Of a stretch of DNA of 64,000 nt, positions 36,533-44,773 are shown in pieces. The translations under genes were made by a program, and so were the position numbers. The number at the start of each line of letters is the position of its first letter. Positions within the stretch are counted from its first letter, which is position 1. Source of the stretch: Dinoroseobacter sp. (GTDB lineage Bacteria; Pseudomonadota; Alphaproteobacteria; Rhodobacterales; Rhodobacteraceae); contig JAEPNN010000003.1 of the NCBI GenBank assembly GCA_017643385.1, positions 248,001-312,000 on the forward strand, written 5' to 3'. The notes beneath the pieces were generated by a model, which searched no databases, was not told where the DNA came from, and saw only the letters and a program-made list of their open reading frames with translations.

Positions 36533-37288
36533 TTATGCTCCTATTCTCTGGATGACGTCGGAAACGCTGACTTCGAGCAGCGCAAGACAGTCTGGGGAGG
36601 AAAACCGGTGGTCCGCGCCATCGACCAATGTCAAACGCATGTCAGGTGATTGAGCCCGCTCCAACAGCCTTAAAGCAACGCTCAGTTCAACATCCTCATC
36701 TGCTGTGCCTTGCAAGAACCGAACCGGAAATGGCAGATCAATATCTTCCCGTAGAACAAGGCGCTGTCTACCTTCGACGATTAGCTTCCACGTAATCGGA
36801 TAAGGGTCGCCGTAATCTGAGGGAAGATGAACAACACCCTTGTCCGATATCTCTTCAATCTGTGCCGCATTGAACCCAGCCCACATGCTGTCTTCTGTAA
36901 AGTCGGGTGCCGCTGCAATAGTGACCAGTCCGCTGACGTGCGAAGGCAGGAACTTTGCAAGCAGGAGTGAGATCCACCCCCCCATTGAGGACCCAACCAG
37001 CACCTGAGGCCCTTCGGTCAGGGCCTGAAGCGCCTGCCCTGCATCTTCGGCCCAATCGCCAATGCACCCCTCCAGAAAGTCGCCCCCAGAGAGGCCATGC
37101 CCGGAATAGTCGAACCGGAGGAAAGCCCGGCCTGTGCGCTGAGCCCATTCTTCGAGGAAAATGGCCTTGGTGCCTTCCATATCCGAACGAAAGCCACCCA
37201 AGAAAACCACTCCCGGAAGGGTACCTTCCGTTTTGTGATATGCGATCTTACGCCCTTGTGGCGTGGTCAGGACCTGCGGGTCCGCCAT
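36533..37288 (-). CDS. soluble alpha/beta hydrolase (ABHD10-like)
   Basis: A 251-residue hydrolase with LPGVVFLGGFRSDMEGTKA, SGHGLSGGDF, nucleophile GSSMGGWISLL, the acidic residue in LQGTADEDVELS and the histidine in VDGADHRFS. This order resembles ABHD10-type thioesterase/ester hydrolases. The ATG at 37288 (MADPQVL) is preferred; an upstream methionine at 37306 is also open. It is 3 bases from the downstream membrane-anchored hydrolase. Confidence 0.87.
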   Translation of the reverse strand: MADPQVLTTPQGRKIAYHKTEGTLPGVVFLGGFRSDMEGTKAIFLEEWAQRTGRAFLRFDYSGHGLSGGDFLEGCIGDWAEDAGQALQALTEGPQVLVGSSMGGWISLLLAKFLPSHVSGLVTIAAAPDFTEDSMWAGFNAAQIEEISDKGVVHLPSDYGDPYPITWKLIVEGRQRLVLREDIDLPFPVRFLQGTADEDVELSVALRLLERAQSPDMRLTLVDGADHRFSSPDCLALLEVSVSDVIQRIGA

Positions 37289-37354
37289 TGTCCACCTTCC
37301 CCTCATTTTTTGTACCGTCAGCCTAACGAGGGTTGTCCTTTCAGGGAAGCTGTC

Positions 37355-37810
37355 TCATCCCAATTGTGCCGTTGGGTCACGCAAACTCTGCAAACGAGCA
37401 GCGGCCACACGACCAAAGCTTTGTGTCAGCGATTTGCGCCGGGCAGCGGCCAGTTTCGTCTCAGGGCCAAACCGCTGAATCTCGGCGTCATATGCGTCGG
37501 CGAGGATCAAACCGGTATCCTCCGGCAGCAGCTCCAATGGAAACTCCGCGTCCACCGCCCAGAAATACCTATCGCACCATTCCAAATACCCCTGCCATTT
37601 CATATCACTTTGAAAATCGGCACGGCTGGATTTGCACTCGACAACCCATAGCTCCCCTTTTGGACCTAAGGCCATCACATCGACTCGCAGACCTCGAGAG
37701 GGTGTAAACTCTTCCAAACACGCGTAGCCAAGCAAAGCCAGATGGCGACAGACACCCCGCGCAATAAGCTGTCCTGGCAACAATGCTTGATAAATTGGCG
37801 GATTGTGCAT
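37355..37810 (-). CDS. mmcB: MmcB-family DNA repair protein
   Basis: A 151-residue protein matching MmcB, named for mitomycin C sensitivity in Caulobacter: RVDVMALGPKGELWVVECKSS gives the D..ExK core of a PD-(D/E)XK nuclease, followed by DFQSDMKWQGYLEWCDRYFWAV. The ATG at 37810 (MHNPPIYQ) gives the usual length; a longer frame to 37852 is open. In Caulobacter the gene is SOS-induced; no perfect LexA-type repeat was seen here (see rejected). Confidence 0.85.
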   Translation of the reverse strand: MHNPPIYQALLPGQLIARGVCRHLALLGYACLEEFTPSRGLRVDVMALGPKGELWVVECKSSRADFQSDMKWQGYLEWCDRYFWAVDAEFPLELLPEDTGLILADAYDAEIQRFGPETKLAAARRKSLTQSFGRVAAARLQSLRDPTAQLG

Positions 37811-37964
37811 GGGGAAAAATATGAACAAAGCATAAACATTTTGCAAGTCCACTGCTGCTATATTCGATGTTCTATTCGGTTGCTGAGATACATTTTGCCC
37901 TTGCCCAAGCCCGCTCTAGCCCCTACCTCAACTTAAGGCGGGCTCTGCCCTTTCTGTCATCGTC
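37811..37964. other. gap between mmcB and the RNA candidate, nothing assigned
   Basis: A stem AGCCCGC (37908-37914) with GCGGGCT (37938-37944) separated by 23 bases is visible, but no gene or named element is recognised. It may hold the promoter of the RNA candidate or of the downstream membrane-protein gene. Confidence 0.4.
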
Positions 37965-38118
37965 AGCATTCCAGTGGCCTTAAGCAAATCCGAGGGAGCT
38001 GGCTCTGTCCGGGCCCTGGTTCGGTTACCTGGCGCCCACCTGTAATTACAGGTCCTCGGGAATCAACGCCGAAACGTTTGTGGTGGTCCCGCCGCTCCAC
38101 GCTTACCACCGGCTTTTC
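37965..38118 (+). ncRNA. candidate structured RNA, possibly 6S RNA-like
   Basis: This non-coding stretch of about 150 bases folds extensively by eye. ACCTGT (AATT) ACAGGT is a perfect hairpin, preceded by GGGC...GCCC pairing. CCGAGG can pair with CCTCGG to enclose both, and GGTGGT...ACCACC followed by TTTT resembles a terminator end. Elements such as GGCCTTAAG and GGTTCGGTTAC faintly resemble the 3' half of gamma-proteobacterial 6S RNA. Family assignment is not secure; the borders are approximate. Confidence 0.35.
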
Positions 38119-38152
38119 GCATCCCTATACTTCTCGCAATGTGGGGGGCGAA

Positions 38153-39562
38153 ATGAACGACTCAGATTCTAAGAAACCTGACAGCAGCGTTGCGAACTCT
38201 TCGTACGCGCGTGAGCTCGAACGCCATCTGTCTTGGCTGGACAGTTTTACTGGCCCAGCTTTGGGTGTGCTTGCGGTCGCTTCGGGCATCTACACCTATC
38301 TCGGTGTCAGCTCGCTTCTAGATGACAACGGGGCGCTGACTTTCTTCGCCGCGATCGCGTATTCTGTGGCGGTATCCGTTGCGATATTTGTGTTCTGGTC
38401 CTATCTCATGCGGCTGCTCCCAGCGATGCGAAGCGCGGGCTCCAGAGTGGGTCTCGCAATTTCCATGGCCCTTGGTTCAATCGCGATTATTGCAATGAGT
38501 TCTTGGCTGAACGCAGCCGCTCTGGCTGGAGCTGCCGCAGTCGAACAGCATCTTGCCGTTACGGTTCAGGACTATCAGGGGAGCCTCGAAGAAGCGCATG
38601 AAATCGCAATAACCGCACAGGCGCTCGGACGCGATGTAGCGCGTGTGCGACAGGGATTTGAAGATCTCTCGGAACAAGAAGCAACTGGCAATTTGTCAGG
38701 GCTCGCGGGCCGCGGTGCGGTCTTCCGGGTTCTTCGACAGAAATCCGAAGAACTTGCTGTTCTGGAAGAACAAATCACTGCACAAGAGCGTCTGGTAGAA
38801 AATGCGTTTGCAGAAGGCAATGCTATTCTGAGTCGGATGCGGGCGCTGACGGTTGAGCAAGGGCCCGTGACCACGCGCTCGATCGCATTTTCTGAAGAAT
38901 CCGTCCGGCTTGCCGGGCTTATCGCCGAATTACGCCAGCTTTCCGTGGCCCCGCTTGTGAAACGCGCAGCGCAAGATCTCGCTGCGTCAGTCGTTTTGCC
39001 TGAGCTTGATGGGCGCACCTCCCAAGTAAGGTCCGATCAACGCAGCACCATAAGCTCGGTACTGGAAGTTCTGGGGCAACGTGCTGCCACACTAGAACGT
39101 GCTGCGGATGATGTAATTGCTATACCGCCCCCTACTGAAACGACCTACACCCCGATATCCGCAGCTGATGCCGTTATCAGGTATGCCGGAAATTTCGTAC
39201 CCAGCTGGGCAGGTGCAATCGCAATCGATTTGCTACCGATGGTTTTGGTCCTGATCGTTGCTGTAACGCAAAGCGCCATCCGTAGTGGGCGCTCACAACT
39301 CGGGATCGAACACCGCATGACAGTTGCGGAAATGCGTGCCGCAGTGGCTGCTGCACGCGAAGTGGACGAAGAGTTTGATTCAGTTCACCGCCCAATATCT
39401 CGCGGCTCAGAGACTGAGTGGCGCTATGTTGCCCCGAAAGACAGACCAGAGAATAGGCGGGGCAAAGCCGCTACGGTTAACCGCAAGGACATTCCTGCGG
39501 ACACCGCCGAACCTTTTGAGGTTACGGATCAGGAAAAAACCACGGAAGCGAAATCTGAATGA
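38153..39562 (+). CDS. membrane protein with periplasmic coiled coil, unknown function
   Basis: A 469-residue protein not recognised as any named family. Three hydrophobic helices lie at about residues 33-52, 61-88 and 98-126. A long helical, charge-alternating region follows (about 128-325) containing probable coiled coil. A fourth hydrophobic helix is at about 352-376, then a charged tail. This gives a large loop outside the inner membrane between helices 3 and 4. ATG at 38153 has GGGGGGCG upstream. The stop overlaps the start of the periplasmic ClpP-like gene (ATGA), so they are translated together. Confidence 0.8.
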   Translation: MNDSDSKKPDSSVANSSYARELERHLSWLDSFTGPALGVLAVASGIYTYLGVSSLLDDNGALTFFAAIAYSVAVSVAIFVFWSYLMRLLPAMRSAGSRVGLAISMALGSIAIIAMSSWLNAAALAGAAAVEQHLAVTVQDYQGSLEEAHEIAITAQALGRDVARVRQGFEDLSEQEATGNLSGLAGRGAVFRVLRQKSEELAVLEEQITAQERLVENAFAEGNAILSRMRALTVEQGPVTTRSIAFSEESVRLAGLIAELRQLSVAPLVKRAAQDLAASVVLPELDGRTSQVRSDQRSTISSVLEVLGQRAATLERAADDVIAIPPPTETTYTPISAADAVIRYAGNFVPSWAGAIAIDLLPMVLVLIVAVTQSAIRSGRSQLGIEHRMTVAEMRAAVAAAREVDEEFDSVHRPISRGSETEWRYVAPKDRPENRRGKAATVNRKDIPADTAEPFEVTDQEKTTEAKSE

Positions 39563-40286
39563 GGTTATCCGTTCAGACAGCTATTCGGGGGGTTCTGGGC
39601 CTGCAGCTTATGTTGGCCGTGTTCGTATTGCTTGGGCAAGCTGGACCTCATTCGTAAACTTTGATGCGCCTAAGCTACCGAGCTTTGAGACACCGATACG
39701 GCCCGGCGATCAAACGCGGCGTTATACACGCGATCTGCCCCCTGTTCCAAACCGACCGTACGAAATGCCTGCCGGGCTCCCATCGCGCCTGTCGCTGGAG
39801 CCTGTCGAAGGCAATGTAGATGCGCTGGCACTGATTGGGACGATCAGCCCTGGAGATGCCGATCGCATCATTCCGGAACTCGCCAAGGCCACGCCAAACT
39901 TTCTGTATCTGAATTCTCCTGGCGGGTCCGTCGCTGAGGCCTTGATCCTTGGACGACATTTCAGAGAAATCGCGCTGAACACGCGTATTTCTGGCGGTGA
40001 CGTTTGCCTGTCAGCCTGTCCCTATATGTTCGCAGGTGGCGTAGAACGTCTGGTCGCTCCAAACGGAACCATCGGCGTTCACCAGCATTACTTTGGCGAA
40101 AACGTGTTCCTACCGGCATTCTTGGCGGTTGAGGACGTTCAGCGCGGTCAGGCACAGGTAATGACCCACCTCGATGCAATGGGGCTTGACGTCCGCCTCA
40201 TGCGCCATGCCCTAGCTACCGGGCCCGACGACATCTACATCTTTGTAAGCGATGAATTGGAGGCCTACCACATCGTCACCGATTGA
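39559..40286 (+). pseudogene. periplasmic ClpP-fold protein (COG3904-like) with a frame break
   Basis: An ATG at 39559 overlapping the upstream stop (ATGA) opens a good signal peptide (VQTAIRGVLGLQLMLAVFVL) but meets TAA at 39655. The next frame then carries the rest, from about FVNFDAPKLPSFETP at 39651 to 40286: a ClpP/crotonase-like domain with LNSPGGSVAEAL, GGDVCLSACPYMFAGG (probable catalytic serine) and VHQHYFG. So signal peptide and domain are in different frames, with a shift needed near 39640-39656. Either the gene is broken, or the sequence has an error or a programmed shift. An internal ATG at 39765 would lack a signal peptide. Confidence 0.75.
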
Positions 40287-40303
40287 GCGATTAACCAGAT
40301 TGA

Positions 40304-40780
40304 CTAGAACGCCTCGGGTTTGGCTTCGCGTGCCATATGATCAAGCACGGCATTCACAAACTTGGGCTCTTTTCCATCTGGGAAAAACGCCCGTGCAATG
40401 TCTACAAATTCGTTGATGACGACCTTGGGCGGGGCATCGCCTTCCGTCATTTCAGCGCCTGCTGCGCGAAAAAGTGCCCGCAGCGTTGGATCGATGCGCG
40501 AGATTGGCCATTTCGCCACAAGCGCACGGTCTGTCATCTGATCAATCCTGGCCTGCCAATTGACGGCATCCCGCACAGTCTTCCGAAACAGGTCAACATT
40601 GCCCTCTGCCAACTCTTCACCGTCGTCGTGTTGAGCAAGTCCAAACCGAAAGGTTTCGAATTCTTGCACAACGCCATCAACGTCCACTTCGCCAGCTTCC
40701 ATCTGAAAAAGCGCCTGCACCGCATAGAGCCGCGCAGCAGACTTCATCTGGCGTTTTTCTTCGAGGCTGGGCTTGGTCAT
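40304..40780 (-). CDS. nusB: transcription antitermination factor NusB
   Basis: NusB joins NusE in antitermination complexes on boxA RNA, notably in rRNA operons. The 158-residue all-helical protein shows RLYAVQALFQMEAG near the N-terminus, IDPTLRALFRAAGAEM, and VVINEFVDIARAFFPDGKEPKFVNAVLD at the end. ATG at 40780 overlaps the ribH stop by 4 bp (ATGA). It closes the ribE-ribBA-ribH-nusB segment, as in many proteobacteria. Confidence 0.95.
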   Translation of the reverse strand: MTKPSLEEKRQMKSAARLYAVQALFQMEAGEVDVDGVVQEFETFRFGLAQHDDGEELAEGNVDLFRKTVRDAVNWQARIDQMTDRALVAKWPISRIDPTLRALFRAAGAEMTEGDAPPKVVINEFVDIARAFFPDGKEPKFVNAVLDHMAREAKPEAF

Positions 40781-41313
40781 GCCTTGTTGTTCTCCGCCAG
40801 CTGGATGGTCTCGCCCATCGGCTTGAACCCGACACCTTTGGTCGTGTTGCACCAACGTCGGCTCAGCGCAATCAAATGCAAGGCTGCGGCAGCGGCGCCT
40901 CCGCCCTTGTTCTGGCCCTCGGGATTCGCACGCGCCCAAGCCTGATCATGGTTTTCCACTGTTAGAATACCATTGCCCAGCGCAGCGCCTTGCAGACCGA
41001 GCAGCGTCAGCCCACGCGAGCTGTCGTTGCAGACCGTGTCATAATGGGTTGTTTCCCCACGAATGATGCATCCAAGAGCGACAAAACCATCATAGTTGCT
41101 CATCCGAAAGGCGGTCGCGATCGCCGACGGGATTTCCAGTGCGCCAGGCACCTCGATCATATCGTGCGTTGCGCCCGCGTCTTCGATCACACGCTGTGCG
41201 CCAGTTACAAGACCGTCCGCAATGTCTTTGTAATAGGGTGCAACCACGATCAGTAGCTTCGTGGGCTTGTCCATTTTCGGGGTCTCGAGGACGTGATGGG
41301 AAGGACCTGCCAT
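40777..41313 (-). CDS. ribH: lumazine synthase (RibH)
   Basis: RibH condenses 5-amino-6-ribitylaminouracil with dihydroxybutanone phosphate to lumazine. Signatures are IVVAPYYKDIADGLVTGA, EVPGALEIPSAI, GCIIRGETTHYDTV (catalytic histidine) and GILTVENHDQAWARA. The 178 residues are a little longer than the typical ~155 because of an N-terminal extension and a C-terminal tail. AAGG stands 7 bases before the ATG at 41313. It is 3 bases after ribBA. Confidence 0.95.
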   Translation of the reverse strand: MAGPSHHVLETPKMDKPTKLLIVVAPYYKDIADGLVTGAQRVIEDAGATHDMIEVPGALEIPSAIATAFRMSNYDGFVALGCIIRGETTHYDTVCNDSSRGLTLLGLQGAALGNGILTVENHDQAWARANPEGQNKGGGAAAAALHLIALSRRWCNTTKGVGFKPMGETIQLAENNKA

Positions 41314-41316
41314 GGA

Positions 41317-42444
41317 TCAGCCTTTCTGTGACGGAATTCTTCGCGTGCCTGAGATGTTTAAGCCATAAGCCTCCAAACCAATCACTTTTGGCGTCGGCGA
41401 ATTGGTCAGCAAAATCAATTCGGACAATCCCAGAGATGACAAGATTTGCGCGCCCAAACCGTATTGGCGCAGCGTCTGTGGCGACACCTGATCGTCTGCT
41501 ACAATCTTCATGGTGGTATCTCTGAGAAGCACTACGACGCCGCGACCTTCATCAGCCACAAGCCGCATGGCATCGCCAAACTCATCTGCGCGACCGGGCC
41601 CGCCAACACCGATAACATCAAGCATTGGATCGAGGGCATGCATCCGGACCAGTACCGGATCAGTTGTGGAAATATCGCCTTTGATCAGGGTGATGTGCTC
41701 TGCGCCCTGGGTCTCATCGGTGTAAATGCGCATCGTCCAGTCACCACCATACTCCGATAGGATCGTGGTCTCCTGGCGCACTTTCACCAGATTGTCGTGA
41801 CGGCGACGATATCCGATCAAGTCACTGATCGTTCCGATCTTCAGGTTGTGTTTCTGCGCGAAGGCAACAAGGTCCGGTAAGCGTGCCATGGATCCGTCTT
41901 CATTCATGATCTCACAGATCACGCCCGACGGATTCAGACCCGCCAAACGAGAAATATCAACAGCCGCTTCGGTATGGCCTGCGCGCACCAGAACACCACC
42001 GTCACGTGCTCGCAAAGGGAAGACATGACCAGGTGTCGCAATATCGGCGGCAGTTTTGCCTGAATCAATCGCCACGGCAACGGTACGGGCGCGGTCATGG
42101 GCGGAAATGCCGGTTGAAACACCTTCACGCGCTTCAATCGAAATCGTGAAAGCCGTTTCGTGACGCGACGAGTTATAAGACGACATCAAGGGAAGACCCA
42201 GAGCATCGATGCGTTCACCAGGCAAAGACAGGCAGATCAATCCACGCCCATGAGTGGCCATGAAGTTGATCGCCTCCGGGGTGGCCATTTGCGCCGGGAT
42301 TACAAGATCACCTTCGTTTTCGCGATCCTCATGGTCCACCAAAATGAACATACGCCCATTGCGTGCATCTTCGATGATTTCCTCGATGGACGACATTGCA
42401 TCGTGCCAATCGGTTTCCACCGGTCCGGGGGTTTCAAATGTCAT
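41317..42444 (-). CDS. ribB: 3,4-dihydroxy-2-butanone-4-phosphate synthase with a degenerate GTP cyclohydrolase II domain
   Basis: The N-terminal half is a complete RibB: MFILVDHEDRENEGDLV, GRGLICL, STGISAHDRARTV and GHVFPLRARDGGVLVRAGHTEA. The C-terminal ~170 residues align with RibA but lack the zinc cysteines (C-x10-C-x-C) and the surrounding substrate residues: the corresponding region reads LVRMHALDPMLDVIGVGG. So only the butanone-phosphate step is likely; a separate RibA must exist elsewhere. ATG at 42444 has GAGG 8 bases upstream (375 residues). Confidence 0.93.
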   Translation of the reverse strand: MTFETPGPVETDWHDAMSSIEEIIEDARNGRMFILVDHEDRENEGDLVIPAQMATPEAINFMATHGRGLICLSLPGERIDALGLPLMSSYNSSRHETAFTISIEAREGVSTGISAHDRARTVAVAIDSGKTAADIATPGHVFPLRARDGGVLVRAGHTEAAVDISRLAGLNPSGVICEIMNEDGSMARLPDLVAFAQKHNLKIGTISDLIGYRRRHDNLVKVRQETTILSEYGGDWTMRIYTDETQGAEHITLIKGDISTTDPVLVRMHALDPMLDVIGVGGPGRADEFGDAMRLVADEGRGVVVLLRDTTMKIVADDQVSPQTLRQYGLGAQILSSLGLSELILLTNSPTPKVIGLEAYGLNISGTRRIPSQKG

Positions 42445-42516
42445 CGCGGTGTCCTCTTCGCGCTCTCGACGCCTGCAGTTAGACCAAGCGTAGGGCAATG
42501 ACCAGATGCAGAGCGA

Positions 42517-43116
42517 CTACCCCGCTTCTGCAAGGCGTGCGACGTAACGTGCCAAAGTGTCGATCTCCAGATTGACCAGATCGCCAACCTGCGTTTCTCC
42601 CCAATTGGTGACGTGCCGTGTGTGCGGTATCATGTTGATCCCGAAGCTGTTTCCCTCAACTTCATTGACCGTCAGTGATGTCCCGTTCAGGGCAACCGAA
42701 CCTTTCGGAGCAATGAAACGTGCCAGTTCAGCAGGCGCTTCAAATCCTACGCGTGTGCTGTCACCTTCAGGCGTCATCGAAATCACTTTGGCAACCCCGT
42801 CCACATGACCCGAAACGATATGTCCGCCAAGTTCGTCTCCGACCTTCAAAGCTCGCTCCAGATTGACCCGGGACCCTTCTTGCCAATCGGCGAGGTTTGT
42901 TTTTGACACCGTTTCCGCCGAGACTTCAACGTCAAACCATGCTCCGTTTTCGGAGGCAGACCGTGCAATAACGGTCAAGCAAACACCATCGCAGGCGATC
43001 GATGCGCCAATATCGATCCCAGCGGCTTGGTAGCCGCTATCAATACGCGCGCGCAAATCGCCGCGTTGTTCCAATTCTGTGATGGTTCCGATGTCGGTGA
43101 TAATCCCAGTGAACAT
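42517..43116 (-). CDS. ribE: riboflavin synthase alpha chain
   Basis: RibE dismutates two lumazines into riboflavin. The 199-residue protein shows the MFTGIITDIG start and two similar barrel halves, the second with GGHIVSGHVDGVAKVI, plus SLTVNEVEGNSFGINMIPHT. It lies 72 bases before ribBA on the same strand. Directly upstream the strand switches to the capsule genes, which separate it from ribD. Confidence 0.95.
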   Translation of the reverse strand: MFTGIITDIGTITELEQRGDLRARIDSGYQAAGIDIGASIACDGVCLTVIARSASENGAWFDVEVSAETVSKTNLADWQEGSRVNLERALKVGDELGGHIVSGHVDGVAKVISMTPEGDSTRVGFEAPAELARFIAPKGSVALNGTSLTVNEVEGNSFGINMIPHTRHVTNWGETQVGDLVNLEIDTLARYVARLAEAG

Positions 43117-43332
43117 GGTCCACTCCTGGTTGGCAAAGACTTAACCCATAGCTAACTGCTTTTGGCGCAGTCTCAAGCGCCAAGCGTGACAGTTACCGAC
43201 ACCAAAGCGCACGACTGGGCAAAGATATGTGCCACCAGGGTCACAGTTTTGCCAGAAGCTGTGATTATAAGCGGAGTTTGGAATGACAGAGCAGTCCAAG
43301 TATGGGCTTAAAAATGCAAGCCGGGAGGCGTC

Positions 43333-44649
43333 GTGATTGTAAAAAGACCGGACGTCATGGGTAAAAGTATAGGTGCAGGTCGTGTTTTCCTGTTTTTACA
43401 GGGACCACATGGGCCGTTTTTTACGCAGGTTGCGGCGCAGCTTCGCAAAACTGGCGCGGAAACACTTCGCATGGGCTTCAATATGGGCGATCGCCTGTTT
43501 TGGAACGGGCCCGGTTACATCCCGTTCAAAGGTGATAGCGGCTCGTGGGCTGATGCCTTCAAATTACTGGCAGGCGAGAAATCAGTCACAGACATTGTCC
43601 TTTACGGCGACACCCGTCCCGTCCATGCGGATGCAATCAAGGTCGCACGTGAACTTGGCATCATAATACATGTCTTTGAAGAAGGGTATTTGCGGCCGCA
43701 TTGGGTAACATACGAGAGGGATGGCTCAAACGGTTACTCGCGTCTAATAGACATGAAATTGACGGACATGCAGGCTGCGCTTGCAAAGATTGATCTAGAA
43801 CTTCCCGCTCCGCCTGCCAAATGGGGTGACCTTCGGCAACATGTCTTTTACGGCGCCACCTACCACGCAGCAGTTTTGTTCGCGAATTTCGGGTATCGAA
43901 ATTTTCAACCGCATCGCAGCCTGACCGTAGCTCAAGAGTTCCGGCTCTATATCCAGCGTCTTTTGTTGATGCCACTCCAAGCCGTAGAGCGGTTCATCGC
44001 AACGCAGCGTGTGAAGTTCGGCGGGTTCCCTTATCATCTCGTTTTGCTGCAACTCGCCCATGATGCATCGTTCCGCAAGCATGGCCCTTTCAGCTCGATG
44101 ACCGAGTTTCTTGAAGCTGTCATTGCAGGGTTTGCCGAAGGTGCTGAGGTACACCACCACCTCGTATTCAAAGCGCATCCACTCGAAGACGGCCGTGCCG
44201 GCATTCGCGCGACGCTGCGCCGTTTGGCGCGCGAGCATGACATCACCGATCGCGTTCACTACGTGCGGGGCGGCAAATTGGCGGAGCTTCTCGATCACAC
44301 CCGAAGCGTGACCACAGTGAACTCCACCGCCGCACAGCAGGCGCTGTGGCGTGGGTTGCCCATCAAGGCTTTTGGACAGGCTGTCTATGCAAAGCCCGAA
44401 TTTGTATCGGATCAGGCCCTCCCAGCGTTTTACGCGCATCCTGCACGCCCAGATACAAAAGCCTATCGGGACTACCGTCACTATCTAATGGAAAGTAGTC
44501 AAATCACGGGTGGTTTTTATGCAGCCAGGGGACGTCGCCGCTTGCTGCGGCAGGTTGTCGATATGATGCTTTCACCCGAAGACCCATATGATGCGTTGAC
44601 TATGGGAACCGCTCCACCGAGGCACCATTTGCGGGTGGTACCCCAATGA
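43333..44649 (+). CDS. kpsS: KpsS-type capsule Kdo-linker transferase
   Basis: KpsS adds the first beta-Kdo of the lipid-linked capsule primer at the inner membrane. The 438-residue protein matches the Capsule_synth family: RVFLFLQGPHGPFFTQVA, GYIPFKGDSGSWADAF, FEEGYLRPHWVTYERDGSNG, VFKAHPLEDGRAGI and the C-terminal SVTTVNSTAAQQALWRGLP. GTG at 43333 has GGGAGG close upstream; an ATG at residue 9 is an alternative. It opens a capsule block with a Wza-like protein and KpsC. Confidence 0.9.
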   Translation: MIVKRPDVMGKSIGAGRVFLFLQGPHGPFFTQVAAQLRKTGAETLRMGFNMGDRLFWNGPGYIPFKGDSGSWADAFKLLAGEKSVTDIVLYGDTRPVHADAIKVARELGIIIHVFEEGYLRPHWVTYERDGSNGYSRLIDMKLTDMQAALAKIDLELPAPPAKWGDLRQHVFYGATYHAAVLFANFGYRNFQPHRSLTVAQEFRLYIQRLLLMPLQAVERFIATQRVKFGGFPYHLVLLQLAHDASFRKHGPFSSMTEFLEAVIAGFAEGAEVHHHLVFKAHPLEDGRAGIRATLRRLAREHDITDRVHYVRGGKLAELLDHTRSVTTVNSTAAQQALWRGLPIKAFGQAVYAKPEFVSDQALPAFYAHPARPDTKAYRDYRHYLMESSQITGGFYAARGRRRLLRQVVDMMLSPEDPYDALTMGTAPPRHHLRVVPQ

Positions 44650-44773
44650 CCCGCCAAATGTTGTGTGCGAAGATGGAAAAAGCTTATCCACAGCAAGATA
44701 CTGGCAATTAGTTCAACAATCCTGTAGGATTAAAAGAAAAACTTAAGGCAGAATTCGAGCAAGGAGCTAGCCT

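Noticed and set aside
37869-37883. Possible LexA box before mmcB
   Set aside because: GTTC is followed after 7 bases by TTGC, not GTTC, so the alphaproteobacterial GTTC-N7-GTTC pattern is not met.
43117-43332. FMN riboswitch before ribE
   Set aside because: None of the conserved RFN-element segments was found in the leader.
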